Translations under genes and position numbers: made by a program | The notes under the pieces: model-generated | Databases searched by the model: none | What the model was told of the DNA's origin: nothing | The model's input: the letters and a program-made list of their open reading frames with translations, nothing else | NCBI GenBank assembly: GCA_010909165.1 | Contig: MU008174.1 | Span: forward strand, 868,001 to 932,000 | DNA length: 64,000 nucleotides | From: Anthoceros angustus | Lineage: Eukaryota; Streptophyta; Anthocerotopsida; Anthocerotales; Anthocerotaceae | Direction of reading: 5' to 3' | Part shown: positions 10,664-21,568 of the stretch, in pieces | Layout of the letters: each line of letters opens with the position of its first letter | Position numbering within the stretch: the first letter of the stretch is position 1

Positions 10664-11771
10664 AGAAGAAGAAGAAGAAGAATTTTATTTAAGTCCACTA
10701 AGGACGGATTTCTGTCATGGGACTGATTTGTCATACATACAAAGAAGGGATAATGAAAATTTAACCGCTCTTCTGAATCTGGCCTGAGAACTAGTAACGT
10801 GAATCATTATGTGATGTCAGGTATGTTGAACTCTTGAAAATGTTGAGTCCGCTTCTGCCACATTTGCTTTAGGCAGACACCTACAGAAATAGGATCAGGA
10901 AAAGAGAAAAAGCGGCGAAGTGAAGATCGTGCTGTTGTAAATAGAGGGAAACTCCCCCGAATATCTTCATAGATGTGACAGAGGAACACAAAGTGTCCTT
11001 CAATCTCCACCCCCCTGTTGCATAACCTGCAGATTCTGGACTCCTTTGGTGGCTTAGGACGTAGCTATCTATCCATCTCAATCCTAAGACGGTGAGACCC
11101 GACACGAAGATGACCTATAATCATCCTTAATTTGAAAGACACAGGGGTGCGAAGGTATTGAGGGAGCACTGGTTTTCCAGAATTGGATAAAGTACGAAAA
11201 TACTGTTTATAAGTGTCAAGCCTAGGGGATAAGGGAGAGAGAGGAGACCAAGTATAGGACAAGTATGTAGTTTGCAAATCAAGGCGGATGGACTTATTTG
11301 GAGGACGTGGCAAGAATTGGAAAAGGGGATGGGCCGGAAGAATCTGGGGACAGAATCCAAATTTCTGCAGCCATGAGCAAGATTGCGCATACCAGCAAGT
11401 TTTATTTCCCAAGACGGCTAATTTCCGGGGGGACTGAAAAGCAAGAAGAAGGTATGAGGGAGGGGAGGTAGGATGATCCGAATGAGCTTCTTCCAATGAA
11501 CAGAGGCGGTAGAAGAAGTTAGTCAAGCGAAATAGACAATCCAGCTCAAGCGGGAATGTGGCAAACTCTGCTAGGAAGATGAGAAGGGGACAGACCTCTT
11601 GCACGCAATATGGGGACGGAGAAAGGATGTCTGAACCTCCTCCACGTTGCACCAATCATCGGGAGAGAGGTACGGTCCCAAAACTCCACTGCATACATAG
11701 CCGAAGGAATGACGACTGTGTTCAATAACCATTGCTGAGTGAGGATGTCCTTGATGTGCATCCGAGAGCAC
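10664..11771 (-). mobile_element. 5'-truncated LINE, minus strand
   Basis: The 3' tail is a (TTC)n run on the minus strand, seen as (gaa)n at 10664-10681, preceded by an aaataaaatt-like end. Minus-strand frames at 11065-11771 match the C-terminal part of ORF2 of the LINE at 33.6-38.0 kb: HIKDILTQQWLLNTVVIPSA versus HIQDINLRKRLFNSLVIPST, and LAEFATFPLELDCLFRL versus LSEFAAFPLELDGLFRL. Frames are broken by stops. The copy starts within ORF2, as expected from incomplete reverse transcription. Confidence 0.8.
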
Positions 11772-12629
11772 TAGACAAACTCAGTAGTTTGTACTCCAAT
11801 AGTTTGTACTCCAGCACACACAACCAGTGATTCAACATCTACTTAACTCCATAGACCAACAGTCACCATGGGCACTGAACACCTACCGGGCTCATAAACA
11901 TCGTGAACCCAGGACCAGAGGATATCTGAGTACCGTATCCCCGGATATCTGAGTACCGTATCCCCGGATATCTGAGTACCGTATCCCCGGATGAGAACCA
12001 TAACAGCACTGTGCAAGGGCTCCACAAACCCATCTCCCTGCTTTATCCTAAGGCCGCATGGGGTGGGAGCAGCAAACTTTGCAGGTGAGGATCAGCTGGA
12101 GGGTCCAAATCGTTTGTGGGCACGATGGCTCTGATTATATTTCACTACAGCCTGGTGTGGTGTAGTGATGCTTGGGTTGTGAAGTGTTTTGGAGGCAAGG
12201 AGAATTACGGATTGCCTTGCGAATCGGTTTTTAAATGGCAATCAGTCGGAAACTAACCCTGTTTTCAGCCATTGTATTATGGCCCATTGTCCATAATGTT
12301 GGTTAAACTTCTGGCAGATGCCGCAGCGGTAGCACAAAATTGCCATCAAGCAACAAATTGCTGACAATCAGTGACCCAAGCAAAGACTAGGAAATAGGAA
12401 ATTTCCGACCGACTGGACTGTAATAGGCTTCTTCATTCTTCTTCTTCTTCATGGTGTTCTAGAGATTCTCTAGAACACGAGATTCTGAAACAAAGTGAGC
12501 CAAGCAACGTCAGTATTCTTCGTAAGGGTCAACTAGGAAAGGCGAACTGTTAAGAACCGATCCTGTCCCAAATGACATCGCCACCAGCGACATAACCTGT
12601 TGCCAATGGAATCATCACATTGTGAAGAA
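11772..12629. other. Intergenic, with a 23-bp triple repeat
   Basis: No gene is recognised. The segment 11922-11990 holds three tandem copies of ggatatctgagtaccg plus tatcccc (23 bp). A perfect 10-bp inverted repeat (tgttctagag/ctctagaaca) lies at 12455-12477. Confidence 0.6.
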
Positions 12630-12899
12630 TCAGATTGCAATTGCCTCTGGCTGCACCAACCCATGCAAGAGCCATCCAACGAAGATCAACATGGTCTCAA
12701 ATCCGAAGCCTCTCACCTCCATGACTCCGAGCACGTGTTCCTCGATCAACAAATCTAACGCGGTCTGGACGTTGTGGCGCGATTCCAATCGTTGAGCGCT
12801 TGAACGCAACCTTCTTGCACGCAGCTTCTGCTTGGAACGCATTGCTATCAATACCGAAGGCCGTTGAAGCCAGCAGAAGCTAAACGAAGGCCATGTCAT
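12630..12899 (-). pseudogene. DUF674 remnant, copy D2
   Basis: Only the end of exon 1 with its splice donor survives (GAGGAACACGTG ... GTCATGGAG|GTGAGAG), matching the D1 exon end. It is fused directly to 5'-flank sequence (LQRPSVLIAMRSKQKLRARR) that lies upstream of D4 at 16890-16980. A deletion from the 5' flank to near the exon end explains this. Confidence 0.65.
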
Positions 12900-13121
12900 G
12901 GCCGTTGCGGTACGGCGCGTGGCAGGCCTTAATGGCCTTGGGAATTGATGGGAATGCTGCCGCCTTGCGACATCTCCAGCAGCGTCTTATCAGAGTCATT
13001 AGCTCGACACACATGCCCAATAAGGAGAGGCATGCGTATGTAGGTGTTTTCTATCACGCTAGCCACGTATCTTACAGCCTCAGTCTCTGCATCATGCCAA
13101 AAGCAGAGGGACTTTCGACGA

Positions 13122-13991
13122 TTATGACGAGCTGGAGGTCCCGCCCCCAAACACGTCGTTCAGGACATTCCAAGAACAGAACGACCTCGAAAGCAGCATC
13201 AGAGCCTGCAGGAATTGACACTCAAAACCCGCGGTTACGGTTGCAAGTTGAACCCAATGGTAAGAAGGGCAAGTACAGATTAGAAGCGACATGCAAAACA
13301 GCGAATTACCTACCTCTTTGGCTCCCACATCAGCTTCGCAGCTCTCCAGCTCCCGCATGTTCAGTACCTCCAACTTGTTCAGCAGCTCAATACTCGTGAT
13401 AGTCGACACAGGCAAAATCTCCAAGGCATCTGTCACTATAAACGTTAGGTTCTTCTTCACAAATCCAGTCTTCCGTTGGGATGTGACCTGTTTTCCGATC
13501 GGCTCCTGGACCTCTGCCATCCAAACTTGTTCTGTCATACGGTTTCGGCACGAAGCACAATCGACACTGGCCGTAGCCATCCATGAGGTGGCACCAGGAC
13601 TTCTATGGACGTTGGTGCATCGGTAGTACAGCTGAGCGGCCTTCTCGCCATGACTGACATCCTGGCCAGCCTCCAGCTGCAGCAGCGATGCTTTCTTGAT
13701 ATGCTCGCTCGCCGCAGGAGTCAGCAAATCTGCTTTGTCAACATACAAAGCAGGATCGTCCAGCTTCCTCACACTGTCTGCAACGTTAGCAATGGCAGAC
13801 AGATTCCGGGAGATGTTGACGCCTGGCTTGCAGCTGGCCAACCGCGTCAAGATGGTCCCCACGGGCAGCACCAAGAAACTCAAAAGAAGATCCACAAAAT
13901 CCTTTCCGGCCTCCATGTAAAGCACGCGCTTGGTCCGCTTGTGCTTCAAGAGCCGCACCGTCATCTTGGGGCCACATTCCGACTCCTCCAT
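13122..13991 (-). CDS. DUF674 protein, copy D3
   Basis: Two exons, 13314-13991 and 13122-13205, joined by a 108-nt phase-0 intron (GAG|GTAGGT ... CTGCAG|GCT), giving about 253 residues. The start is the ATG of MEESECGPKMTV, conserved with D7; an upstream in-frame ATG at 14135 exists. The DUF674 signature is complete: VLYMEAGKDFVDLLLSFLVL then PVGTILTRL, a Cys-containing middle (LYYRC and CASC, perhaps a small zinc ribbon), GFVKKNLTFIVTDALEILPV, MRELESCEADVGAKE, and the exon-2 end ALMLLSRSFCSWNVLNDVF. The intron is a multiple of three and has no stop, so retaining it leaves the frame open. Function is unknown. Confidence 0.85.
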   Translation of the reverse strand: MEESECGPKMTVRLLKHKRTKRVLYMEAGKDFVDLLLSFLVLPVGTILTRLASCKPGVNISRNLSAIANVADSVRKLDDPALYVDKADLLTPAASEHIKKASLLQLEAGQDVSHGEKAAQLYYRCTNVHRSPGATSWMATASVDCASCRNRMTEQVWMAEVQEPIGKQVTSQRKTGFVKKNLTFIVTDALEILPVSTITSIELLNKLEVLNMRELESCEADVGAKEVGNSLFCMSLLICTCPSYHWVQLATVTAGFECQFLQALMLLSRSFCSWNVLNDVFGGGTSSSS

Positions 13992-14313
13992 CCTAGTGCC
14001 CACCAAGCGAGCGAGCGAGCCAGCCAGCAGTGCCCTGCAAACGAGCGAGCGAGCAAAGATACGTTTGCTTCGTCGCGCAGCATTTAATTTTGTGCGAGGT
14101 GGAAGGAGATCGACATCACCTTGACTTCGGAACATCAAGCGTCGGAATTAGGAAGGACGTGTTGCCGGACGTTGGAAGGGTCGGCAAGAAGACCAAGCCC
14201 AAACGTCGCGAACGGCGGTGCGGCGAGCCGAGGTGTGATCGGTGGTAGAAGATTCGTCTGCGCGTCTCGTATAAAAGTTATAAATAAACCAAAGGGAAGC
14301 TTGCGCACCAAGT

Positions 14314-14910
14314 GCCCTATTAGCTCAGTTGGTCACCTTAGTTAGTTCCCCATGTCTCTCACCCTTCGCTCTTAGTTCCCCATGTCCTTCTCCCTTCGCT
14401 CTTTAATTGATCTTTAATTGATCAATTTCATGTCAGCTCTATCAGCTCTGGGTTAAGAGTGACCGCTGGCTAGAGCCAGCCCCTCCCGAGATCGTATTTG
14501 CAAGTTCTGTTCTTCTAATATGGAATATAAAATATATATTTTTATTTTATTACATCCTGGCCAAATACTCTATCTTGTTTAAGTGTGCAGGTTTTTCCTT
14601 GCAGCATTTTTTTTTCCTTTCATATTCTCAAGCTCTCTGCTCTGTCTTTCTAAGATGCTGGATCACAAGCTGTCCTTGCTTGGCCCCCTATAACTTTCTT
14701 GTCAATCCTCCGCCTTTTATTCTCCTTGCTTCTGTTTCTCTAGTTCAGATGTATGTATATGTACACCCTCCTTCATCCAATTTATGGCTGTACAAGTTCT
14801 GTCCCATGGTGGTTTTTCCACCCTAATGGACATAAATAAAGTTGTTGTTGTTGTTGTTAGAGCGTCGTGCTAATAACGCGAAGATCGCAGGATCGAAACC
14901 TGCATAGGCC
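14314..14910 (+). pseudogene. tRNA-Ile(AAT) gene split by a LINE insertion
   Basis: The 5' 20 nt (14314-14333, ending CAGTTGGT) and 3' 53 nt (14858-14910, beginning TAGAGCGTCG) of a tRNA-Ile lie either side of a 524-bp insert. Joined they make exactly 73 nt, colinear with the intact gene at 10019. The first acceptor pair region reads GCCCTAT instead of GGCCTAT, and the B box has decayed to GGATCGAAACC, consistent with loss of function. Confidence 0.85.
14334..14857 (+). mobile_element. 5'-truncated LINE inserted in tRNA-Ile
   Basis: The insert matches the 3' end of the LINE near 37620-38005: ttagttcccc, tcaatttcatgtcagctc, ctgtccttgcttggccccct, catccaattta, and the end gacataaataaa. It finishes in a (gtt)n tail. 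An AT-rich block at about 14500-14590 is absent from the longer copy. The junction shows at most 2-3 bp of shared sequence, not a clear target-site duplication. Confidence 0.85.
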
Positions 14911-14929
14911 TGCACATTGAAAATTTTGG

Positions 14930-15990
14930 AAGGAATGTCTATGTTGCTCTCCCCGCTTCGGGTAGTTTTGACTGAAGGAACACGTCTTTGTTCCTCTGCC
15001 CTCTTCGGGAAGTTTTCATCGAGGAATACTCTTGTTTTCCTCCCTCTGCCCTCACCGGGAAGTTTTGACCGAGGAATACTTTTGTCTTCCTCAGCACTCA
15101 AGGAAGTTGAGTTTGAGGAATACTTTTGATCTCAAAGAAGTTGAGACTTGAGGAATACTCTTGCTCTCAGGGAAGTTGAGACTTGAGGAATACTTTTGTT
15201 CTCAAGAAAGTTGAGACTTGAGGAATACTCTTGCTCTCATGGAAGTTGAGATTTGAGGAATACTCTTGTTCCAAGGAAGTTGAGACCGAGGAATACTTTT
15301 GTTTTCCTTTGGCCTTAGGGAAGTTTTGATTGAGAAATACTTTTATTCTCAGGGAAGTTTTGATTGAGAAATACTTTTATTCTCAGGGAAGTTTTGATTG
15401 AGAAATACTTTTGTTGTCAGGGAAGTTTTGATTGAGAAATACTTTTGTTCTCAGGGAAGTTTTGATTGAGAAATACTTTTGTTCTCAGGGAAGTTGAGGT
15501 CGAGGAATACATTTGTTTTCCTTTGGCCTTAGGGAAGTTGAGACCAGGAATACTTTTGTTTTCCTTTGGCCTTAGGGAAGTTTTGATTGAGAAATACTTT
15601 TATTCTCAGGGAAGTTTTGATTGAGAAATACTTTTATTCTCAGGGAAGTTTTGATTGAGAAATACTTTTGTTGTCAGGGAAGTTTTGATTGAGAAATACT
15701 TTTGTTCTCAGGGAAGTTTTGATTGAGAAATACTTTTGTTCTCAGGGAAGTTGAGGTCGAGGAATACATTTGTTTTCCTTTGGCCTTAGGGAAGTTGAGA
15801 CCGATGAATACTTTTGTTTTCCTTTGGCCTTAGGGAAGTTTTGATTGAGAAATACTTTTGTTCTCAAGGAAGTTTTGATTGGAAGTTGAGACTGAGGAAT
15901 ACCTTCATTCTCAGAAAATTGGAGAGTGGGGAATACTTTTGTTTTTCTCTATCCTTAAGGAACCTGAGATTGAGAAATACTTTTTTTCTT
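14930..15990. repeat. 34-bp minisatellite with a 257-bp higher-order repeat
   Basis: About thirty units of a roughly 34-bp motif (gggaagttttgattgag + aaatacttttgttctca) cover about 1.06 kb. Left-hand units are more diverged, with a gagacttgaggaatac variant. A block starting with gttttcctttggcc at 15301 is repeated nearly exactly at 15558, so five 34-bp units plus variant spacers were copied as a 257-bp unit. It starts just after the broken tRNA. Confidence 0.9.
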
Positions 15991-16216
15991 TTGGAGAATT
16001 TAGAGACTTTATATAGATATTTCAAAGTATACAACGAAGTTTCTCATTGGGAGTTTTATCTTGGAGTAACCCCATAGTTTACAAAGATAGCTGATGCCGA
16101 TGTATGCTGGTACTGGGCAGCATCAGGTGCAGACAACGAAGCCTCTTCTCCTTCGTCGTGACTAGGCGGAGCCTTCACAGGCACAGGCTGATGTACAAAG
16201 AGGGTAGGTGATAACG

Positions 16217-16699
16217 TTAAAGGGGCTGCAGGTACTGTAAGTGCAGAACCGGCCTCCAAAGCCTCAGGGATGGCAGCAGTGACCGCGACGGACACAGGTG
16301 CCTGGTCACCCTCCTCGCACCGGCACACAGACCTAGCATCTGCAGATGCGGCTCCGCACATTCTTGGCAAGCTGTGACTTTGATGGTGATCAGCAGATGC
16401 GGGCGCTGCACGACGGCCATCAGCAGGTGCGGGTGCGGCGGCACGATGTGGTTGGCGCGGGGGCGGCTCCACATCCTGCCTCCACATTCCGCGCTCGATT
16501 GGATGTTGGCGATGCAGGCCCCGGGCATGCCGAACCCGTGTGCAGCCAGTGTGCTCAGCACGGTGCCCACTGGCAGCAGGAGGAGACTGAAGAGGAGGTC
16601 CAAGAAATCGTGGACGACTTCGAGGCAGAGGACCTCCCGTGTGCTCTTCCGGCACAGCGTCACGACGTCCATCCTTACACCTTCAGCGTCTGAGGCCAT
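16217..16699 (-). pseudogene. Truncated DUF674 gene, copy D4
   Basis: The N-terminal third is recognisable from the ATG of MASDAEGVRMDV at 16699 or MDVVTL just downstream: STREVLCLEVVHDFLDLLFS, LLLLPVGTVLSTLAAHGF and NIQSSAE. The frame then passes into a His/Pro/Arg-rich sequence unlike the family and stops at 16217. The later blocks (TFIVTDAL, ESCEADVG, exon 2) are missing. An open frame upstream to 17188 includes 5' flank shared with D2. A second minus frame (16056-16655) is probably a shadow. Confidence 0.6.
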
Positions 16700-16989
16700 G
16701 GCCTTGGCTACGCTGCCTGCAGATTGTAGTCTGCTCTGCTCTCGACTGCAGCTGAACCTTCGACCCTGCTGGCAAGCTCTGCATGGGCCTGGAGCTTTGC
16801 GATTCTCGCTTAGGCCTTCCAATTCTTGCCACCTGAAGCTTCCACTGCGGTGAAATCTGCGTCCGGCAAAATCTGAGTCAGCCTGCTTTGAACGCAACCT
16901 TCTTGCACGCAGCTTCTGGTTTGAACGCACTGCTATCAATACCGAAGGTCGTTGAAGCCGGCATGAGCTAAACAAAGGCCATGCCATGG

Positions 16990-17888
16990 CCGTTGCGGTA
17001 CGGCGAGTGGCAGGCCTTAATGGCCTTGGGAATTGGTAGGCGCCGCCTTGTGCCTTGATGACTGCGGTAACTAAGCCTGCAAATTTGTTGATCTCAAGGA
17101 TCCATCTGTCCAAACTCTGGACAGCTGATGGATCTGGCAGCACTCGCCAAGCACTGTGCTGTACCACACTTGTTACTTTAGTACGCAATATAGGATCTGT
17201 TAACCCTTCACAACACTTTGGAAAGGACAGCGAACTCGAATCCTAACACCAGAGTCGTCCAGAGTGCAAAATAGGTCTGTGACAGCTTATACATCTGACG
17301 GAGACTAGTGGACAAATGCAGCAAATGTTGCAACATCTCCAGCAGTGTCTCAGAGTCATAACATAGCTCGACACACATGCCCAGTACGAGAGGCATGCGT
17401 ATGTAGGTCTTTTCTATCACGCTAGCTAGCTCCTGATTTTCTAACCTTGCTCTCTCCTGTAATCTCAAGGATGCTGCACCACGTAATGCCATTGCAGCAA
17501 AAGGAACAGCAACTGCGGAAGGAAGGAAACCAACATCCGCAACTGCTAAGGACAAACTCTCACGATAAACGTGAAGTCTTCAGAACTTTCTCGATTACAT
17601 ACAGGGCACAACGAAGTCATAACCAGATACACATCTGTAAAGCGTAGACACAGTGTCCTGCTACTGTAAATCTCACTGGTACATCTGAAGGTTCTGACTT
17701 TGCTCTCTCCTGTACTCCCAAAGATTGTGCACCTTGGCATTGACAGCGGGACAGCAAAAAAGCCAAACCAAAACTGTTCCATGCAAAAATCTAACAAGCT
17801 CACAGCTTAGGTCGGCCACTCTCCACTGAGCAGCAAGCACAAGCTGGCCTTCAATCCTCAGTCTTCAAAGCAAAAGGACTTGCGAAGA
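16990..17888. other. Repeated flank between DUF674 D4 and D5
   Basis: No gene is recognised. The segment 17320-17440 (acatctccagcagtgtctca, gtatgtaggt) recurs near 12970 and 19660. The segment 17690-17760 (gctctctcctgtactccca, aagattgtgcaccttggcat) recurs near 19775, 21340, 26930, 30165 and 31340, mostly 180-220 bp beyond a DUF674 stop. These mark the edges of the duplicated units. Confidence 0.6.
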
Positions 17889-18530
17889 TTATGACGAGCT
17901 GGCCCTGGAGGGCCCAAACACCTCGCTCAGGATATTCCGAGAATTGAAGGACTTCGCCAGCAGCATCAAAGCCTGCAGGATTTGACACCCAAAATGAGTC
18001 AAGGTTGGCAAATGGATGATCCCAACGGGCGGAACGGAAGGTTGGGCATGCCAGATGCAGAGATCGAATTACCTCCGTGGCTCCAACGCAAACTTCGCAG
18101 CTCTCCAGCTCCCGCATGTTCTGAACCTCCAACTTGTTCGGCAGATTGAAACTCGTGACAGTCGACACAGGCGCAATCTCCAAAGCATCAGTCATGATGA
18201 AAAGGTTGAATTCTTCTTCACAAATCCAGCCTTGCGTTGGGATGCTACCTGGCGGTGGGATTCGGGACCTCTGTCATCCAAACCTGTACCGTCATTTGCT
18301 GGCTGCAAGTAGGAAATCGGCGGTCACTGCTATTGGACATCCAGATGCCAGAATAGTACGGTACACGGAAGCGTCGTAATTGTGTCCAGGTGAGACATTC
18401 GCACCGGTAGAGCGGGCTTCTCTTCATCCTTGGCGACCCCAGCCTCCAGCCTCCAGCCGCGACAGAGCTATGCTCTCTTGCTATGCCCGCTCGCTACAGG
18501 AATCAGCAAACAATCCAATTTTCCTAAGAG
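17889..18530 (-). pseudogene. DUF674 pseudogene, copy D5
   Basis: Exon 2 (17889-17972) is intact and reads ALMLLAKSFNSRNILSEVF. The splice donor after VGATE (18073) is intact and the intron is 100 nt. Exon 1 is broken: an extra T in the TFIVTDAL block shifts the frame, a deletion in the preceding linker brings in a TAG, and further shifts lie before the QQMTVQVWMTEV block. Similarity ends near 18530 within the SDLLTP block, so the N-terminal third is gone. Confidence 0.8.
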
Positions 18531-18904
18531 CTGAGGATTCAGCCGGTACATCGCTAGGGTTACACTCTCGGTGGCAGATTGGGGATTGGGGAACACTGGG
18601 AACCGAACGCTGCAACGGTCTGGTCTCGCTATGGTATGGGAGAAGCAGCCATGTGGGATGGCTAGGTGGTGGGACCCACATGCTTTGGGAAGGCTGCTAT
18701 GTGAATTTGTGTGGAGATTTTCGCCCATGCCCACCCACTATGCAGGCTTGCAGGTCGCGTGCTTGGCACAGCAGCGTTTGCGTTTGCAGTATGTGCTAAT
18801 GAAAATCTGGTTGTAACATTATAAATCTGCTGCATTAAATTTCACACGTACCTACTTTAGATCAGCACACGATTTTGAACCATTTGCAGCCTTGTTCCCG
18901 TCAT
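18531..18904. other. Unassigned sequence upstream of truncated D5
   Basis: Short overlapping ORFs only. I see nothing recognisable; it may be foreign sequence that replaced the D5 N-terminus. Confidence 0.4.
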
Positions 18905-19375
18905 AAGAAGAAGTATATTAATATCCACTAATGTCCATAATGGGATTGATTTAATAGAGGTATTTAAAAAGTTTTGATATTTAATTACTAATATATTAAA
19001 TATTAGTGGTATGAAATATATCAAATATATAGTAGGTTGAAAAATTGAAATCACTTTATTCTAAAATTTCATATTTTTTTCAGAAATCTTGAAGGGAAGA
19101 AGAATTCCGAGCAATTATGAATAATTTGGGCAACCGAAGCATAGATGAACAAAGTGTTCTTGAGTCTCAACAATTCCTTTTTACATAACCTGCATATTTA
19201 TGTTAGATGGCCTTGGATGCAGCCATCTATCAATCTCCACCCCGAGATAGTGAGATCCCATATGAAGATGACTTACAATCATCTTAAGTTTAAAGAACAC
19301 ATTATTGCAAAGATACAACGGAAGCAAGAATCTCCCACACCTGGAGATTTCCGAAAAAATTACTTGTAAGTCTGG
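18905..19375 (-). mobile_element. LINE 3'-end fragment, minus strand
   Basis: The segment aagaagaagtatattaatatccactaatgtcc resembles the LINE tail. The stretch 19150-19300 (caacaattcc, acataacctgcatattt, ccatctatcaatctcc, gagatagtgagatccc, agatgacttacaatcatctt) matches 10985-11140 in the truncated LINE and 33310-33460. It is an old, 5'-truncated copy. Confidence 0.7.
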
Positions 19376-19990
19376 AGCCTACTTACCTGAAGAGATGGTG
19401 GATTGCAAAGTCATTGTGAACCATAACTACACATTGTTGCCAGGGCTTCCATCTGTCCAAGCAATGAACCAGATCTGGCTACTCACCAAACGCACTTTTA
19501 TTACTTAGATCTGCCTTCTACTATGCATAGACGATCGGAACACAGCAGTTCACAGCAGTTTGGGAAGTCCAGTGAACTGGAGTCCTAACACCAGAGTGGT
19601 GCAGATGGCAAATACAGATCATGGCAGCATATGGAGTCTAATGCACCACATGTTGCAACATCTCCTGCGTTATCTCAGAGTCACTAGGTCGACACAAATG
19701 CCCAATAACGAGATAAATGCGTATGGAGATGTATACTACCACGCTAGCTAGCTACTGATTTTCTAACCTTGCTCTCTCCTGTCCTCAAAGATTGTGCACC
19801 ACATCACATTGCCATTGCAGCAACAGCAACTGCGGAAGGAAGCAAACCAACATCCTATACTGTCATGAAAAACCTTTCACGATAAACATAACAGCTCGGC
19901 TTGGCCAATAAATCCAGTTCACAATAAGGCCATGCTGGCCTTCGAGCCTCAGTCTCTCTACTGGAAGCAGAGGGAGTAGAACGTCGGACG
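19376..19990. other. Repeated flank 3' of DUF674 D6
   Basis: No gene is recognised. It contains the same unit-edge sequences as 17320-17780. Confidence 0.5.
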
Positions 19991-20839
19991 TCATGTTGGG
20001 CTGGAAGGTCTGAACAATTCGTTCAGGACGTTCTTGGAAGTGAAGGACACAAAACGCAGCTTCGGAACCTGCAGGAATTGGGGTTGACTAACCAGATACA
20101 TATCAATTTAAACAAGTCGAGGGATGATGGATTGGCTGCAACAGCAAGGGGAAAGCCTGAAACTTCAAGCAACTACACTACGTATGCCAGCATGCCAACA
20201 TCTGAGAAAGCAGGATTTCCAATACATCCGTGACGTACCTCTCCAACATGGGCTTCGCAGCTCTCCACCTCGAGCATCAGACCGAATGAAGGTCGCACTT
20301 TTCACAAATCCCGGCTTCCTCGCTGCTTCCACCTGGGGCCTGACAGATATGGTGCTACTCCGCGGCACCATTTCCGTATCTTGCATCCTCCAGCCACTGT
20401 CAGGGCAATCCCCGTCCAGACTCGTTGTTCTCCATTGAGCATCAGGCCTGCAGTACGAACGCTTGTCGAAGACCGGTTTCACCACAACAGTTGAAGCTCT
20501 GTCGGAGGATGTGGAGCTCGAGAGCCGTGCACCCAGCTGCATTGCTATCGACACCATCTGCAGCCCAACGTGCTCACTGGGGGCAGGATTAAGGAGATGG
20601 CTCTTGGGCACATGCTGAGCAGAGTCATCCAGCTGCTTCTCCACACTCTGTGCAACGTTGGGCATGGCGCCCAGAGCTCCACACCGCCCGTGTGCACCCA
20701 ATTTACTCAAGGTGTTGCCCAAGGGCAGGAGCAGGCAGCTCAGCAGCAGGTCCAAGAAGTCCTTGCCGGCTTCCAGGTCCTGTGACGCAACATCGTCCTT
20801 CAGTGAGTCTTTGCGTGGGCGAGGCACAAGTGGATGCAA
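19991..20839 (-). pseudogene. DUF674 pseudogene, copy D6
   Basis: Exon 2 (19991-20068) is intact: FVSFTSKNVLNELF. The exon-1 end (MLEVESCEAHVGE) and its GTACGT donor at 20238 survive. Between them, after GFVKSATFIRSDA, a deletion removes the ILPV to NKLEV block and shifts the frame. The N-terminal DLEAGKDFLDLLLSCLLLPL is clear, but no ATG precedes it in frame (the open frame starts at TTG) and the VLYM block is garbled. Confidence 0.75.
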
Positions 20840-21568
20840 CGCCGAGCGTGATCGACCGGGAGAAGATCCTGAGTCAGGATCCAGCCGCCCTCAGCACGCC
20901 TAATGTCTGCCTGTCTGCCGCACGCGTAATTAGCCAACTCATTGTTGATCTCAAGAACCAAATTCCGTCGAAACTCTGGTGGCCCGACAGCGCTTCACCC
21001 GCGCTTTTCCATTGCAATAAAAAAACCACGGTTGGTATCCAGACACTGTGCGATGTGATACTATGCAGTACACCAGGAAGATCGATAAGCACGTGTGTGT
21101 ATGCACGCTTGCTGGAATGCAGCAGTTTTTCAGAATATTCAGAACTTTGCTCATGCTCAACTGAAAACAAAGCATCAATTGGAAGCTAGCTGTACGCTGA
21201 AAAACTACAAACAAAGCACATCGACGACATAAGCTCTCTGTAGGCACTTGCCAACAGATAGAACACATTCTAGATACAAACGTGTAGGTATAGTATCCTA
21301 GTATTAATTCCCCGCTGACGTTTCTTAAGGTTCTCACCTTGCTCTCTCCTTACCCTCAAAGATTGTGCACCTTGGCATTGCTATTTCATACAGCGACAGC
21401 AGCCAAACCAAACCAAAACTGTTCCATGCAAAAAACCTGTTCCAAGCCAAGCTGTTAGCCTACCAGGCTAACAGCTTGGCTTGGCCACTTTCCACTGAGC
21501 AGCAAGCACATGCTGCTCTTGTAGCCTCAGTCTCTGCACCATGCCAAAAGCAGAGGGACTTGCAACGG
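20840..21568. other. 3' flank of DUF674 D7, repeated in other units
   Basis: No gene is recognised. The stretch gtcgaaactctggtgg at 20967 through attgtgcacc at 21362 parallels 26570-26960, 29808-30190 and 31085-31375. Confidence 0.6.

Noticed and set aside
12455-12477. Perfect inverted repeat resembling a heat-shock element
   Set aside because: The spacing does not fit alternating nTTCn/nGAAn modules and no gene start is adjacent.
10146-15990. CRISPR-like array from the regular repeats
   Set aside because: The repeats are head-to-tail without unique spacers and the host is a plant; these are minisatellites.
16056-16655. 199-codon minus-strand ORF beside D4
   Set aside because: It overlaps the DUF674 D4 remnant in another frame; Pro/Ala/Arg-rich with no recognisable motif. 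It may be a real exon, but I cannot support it.
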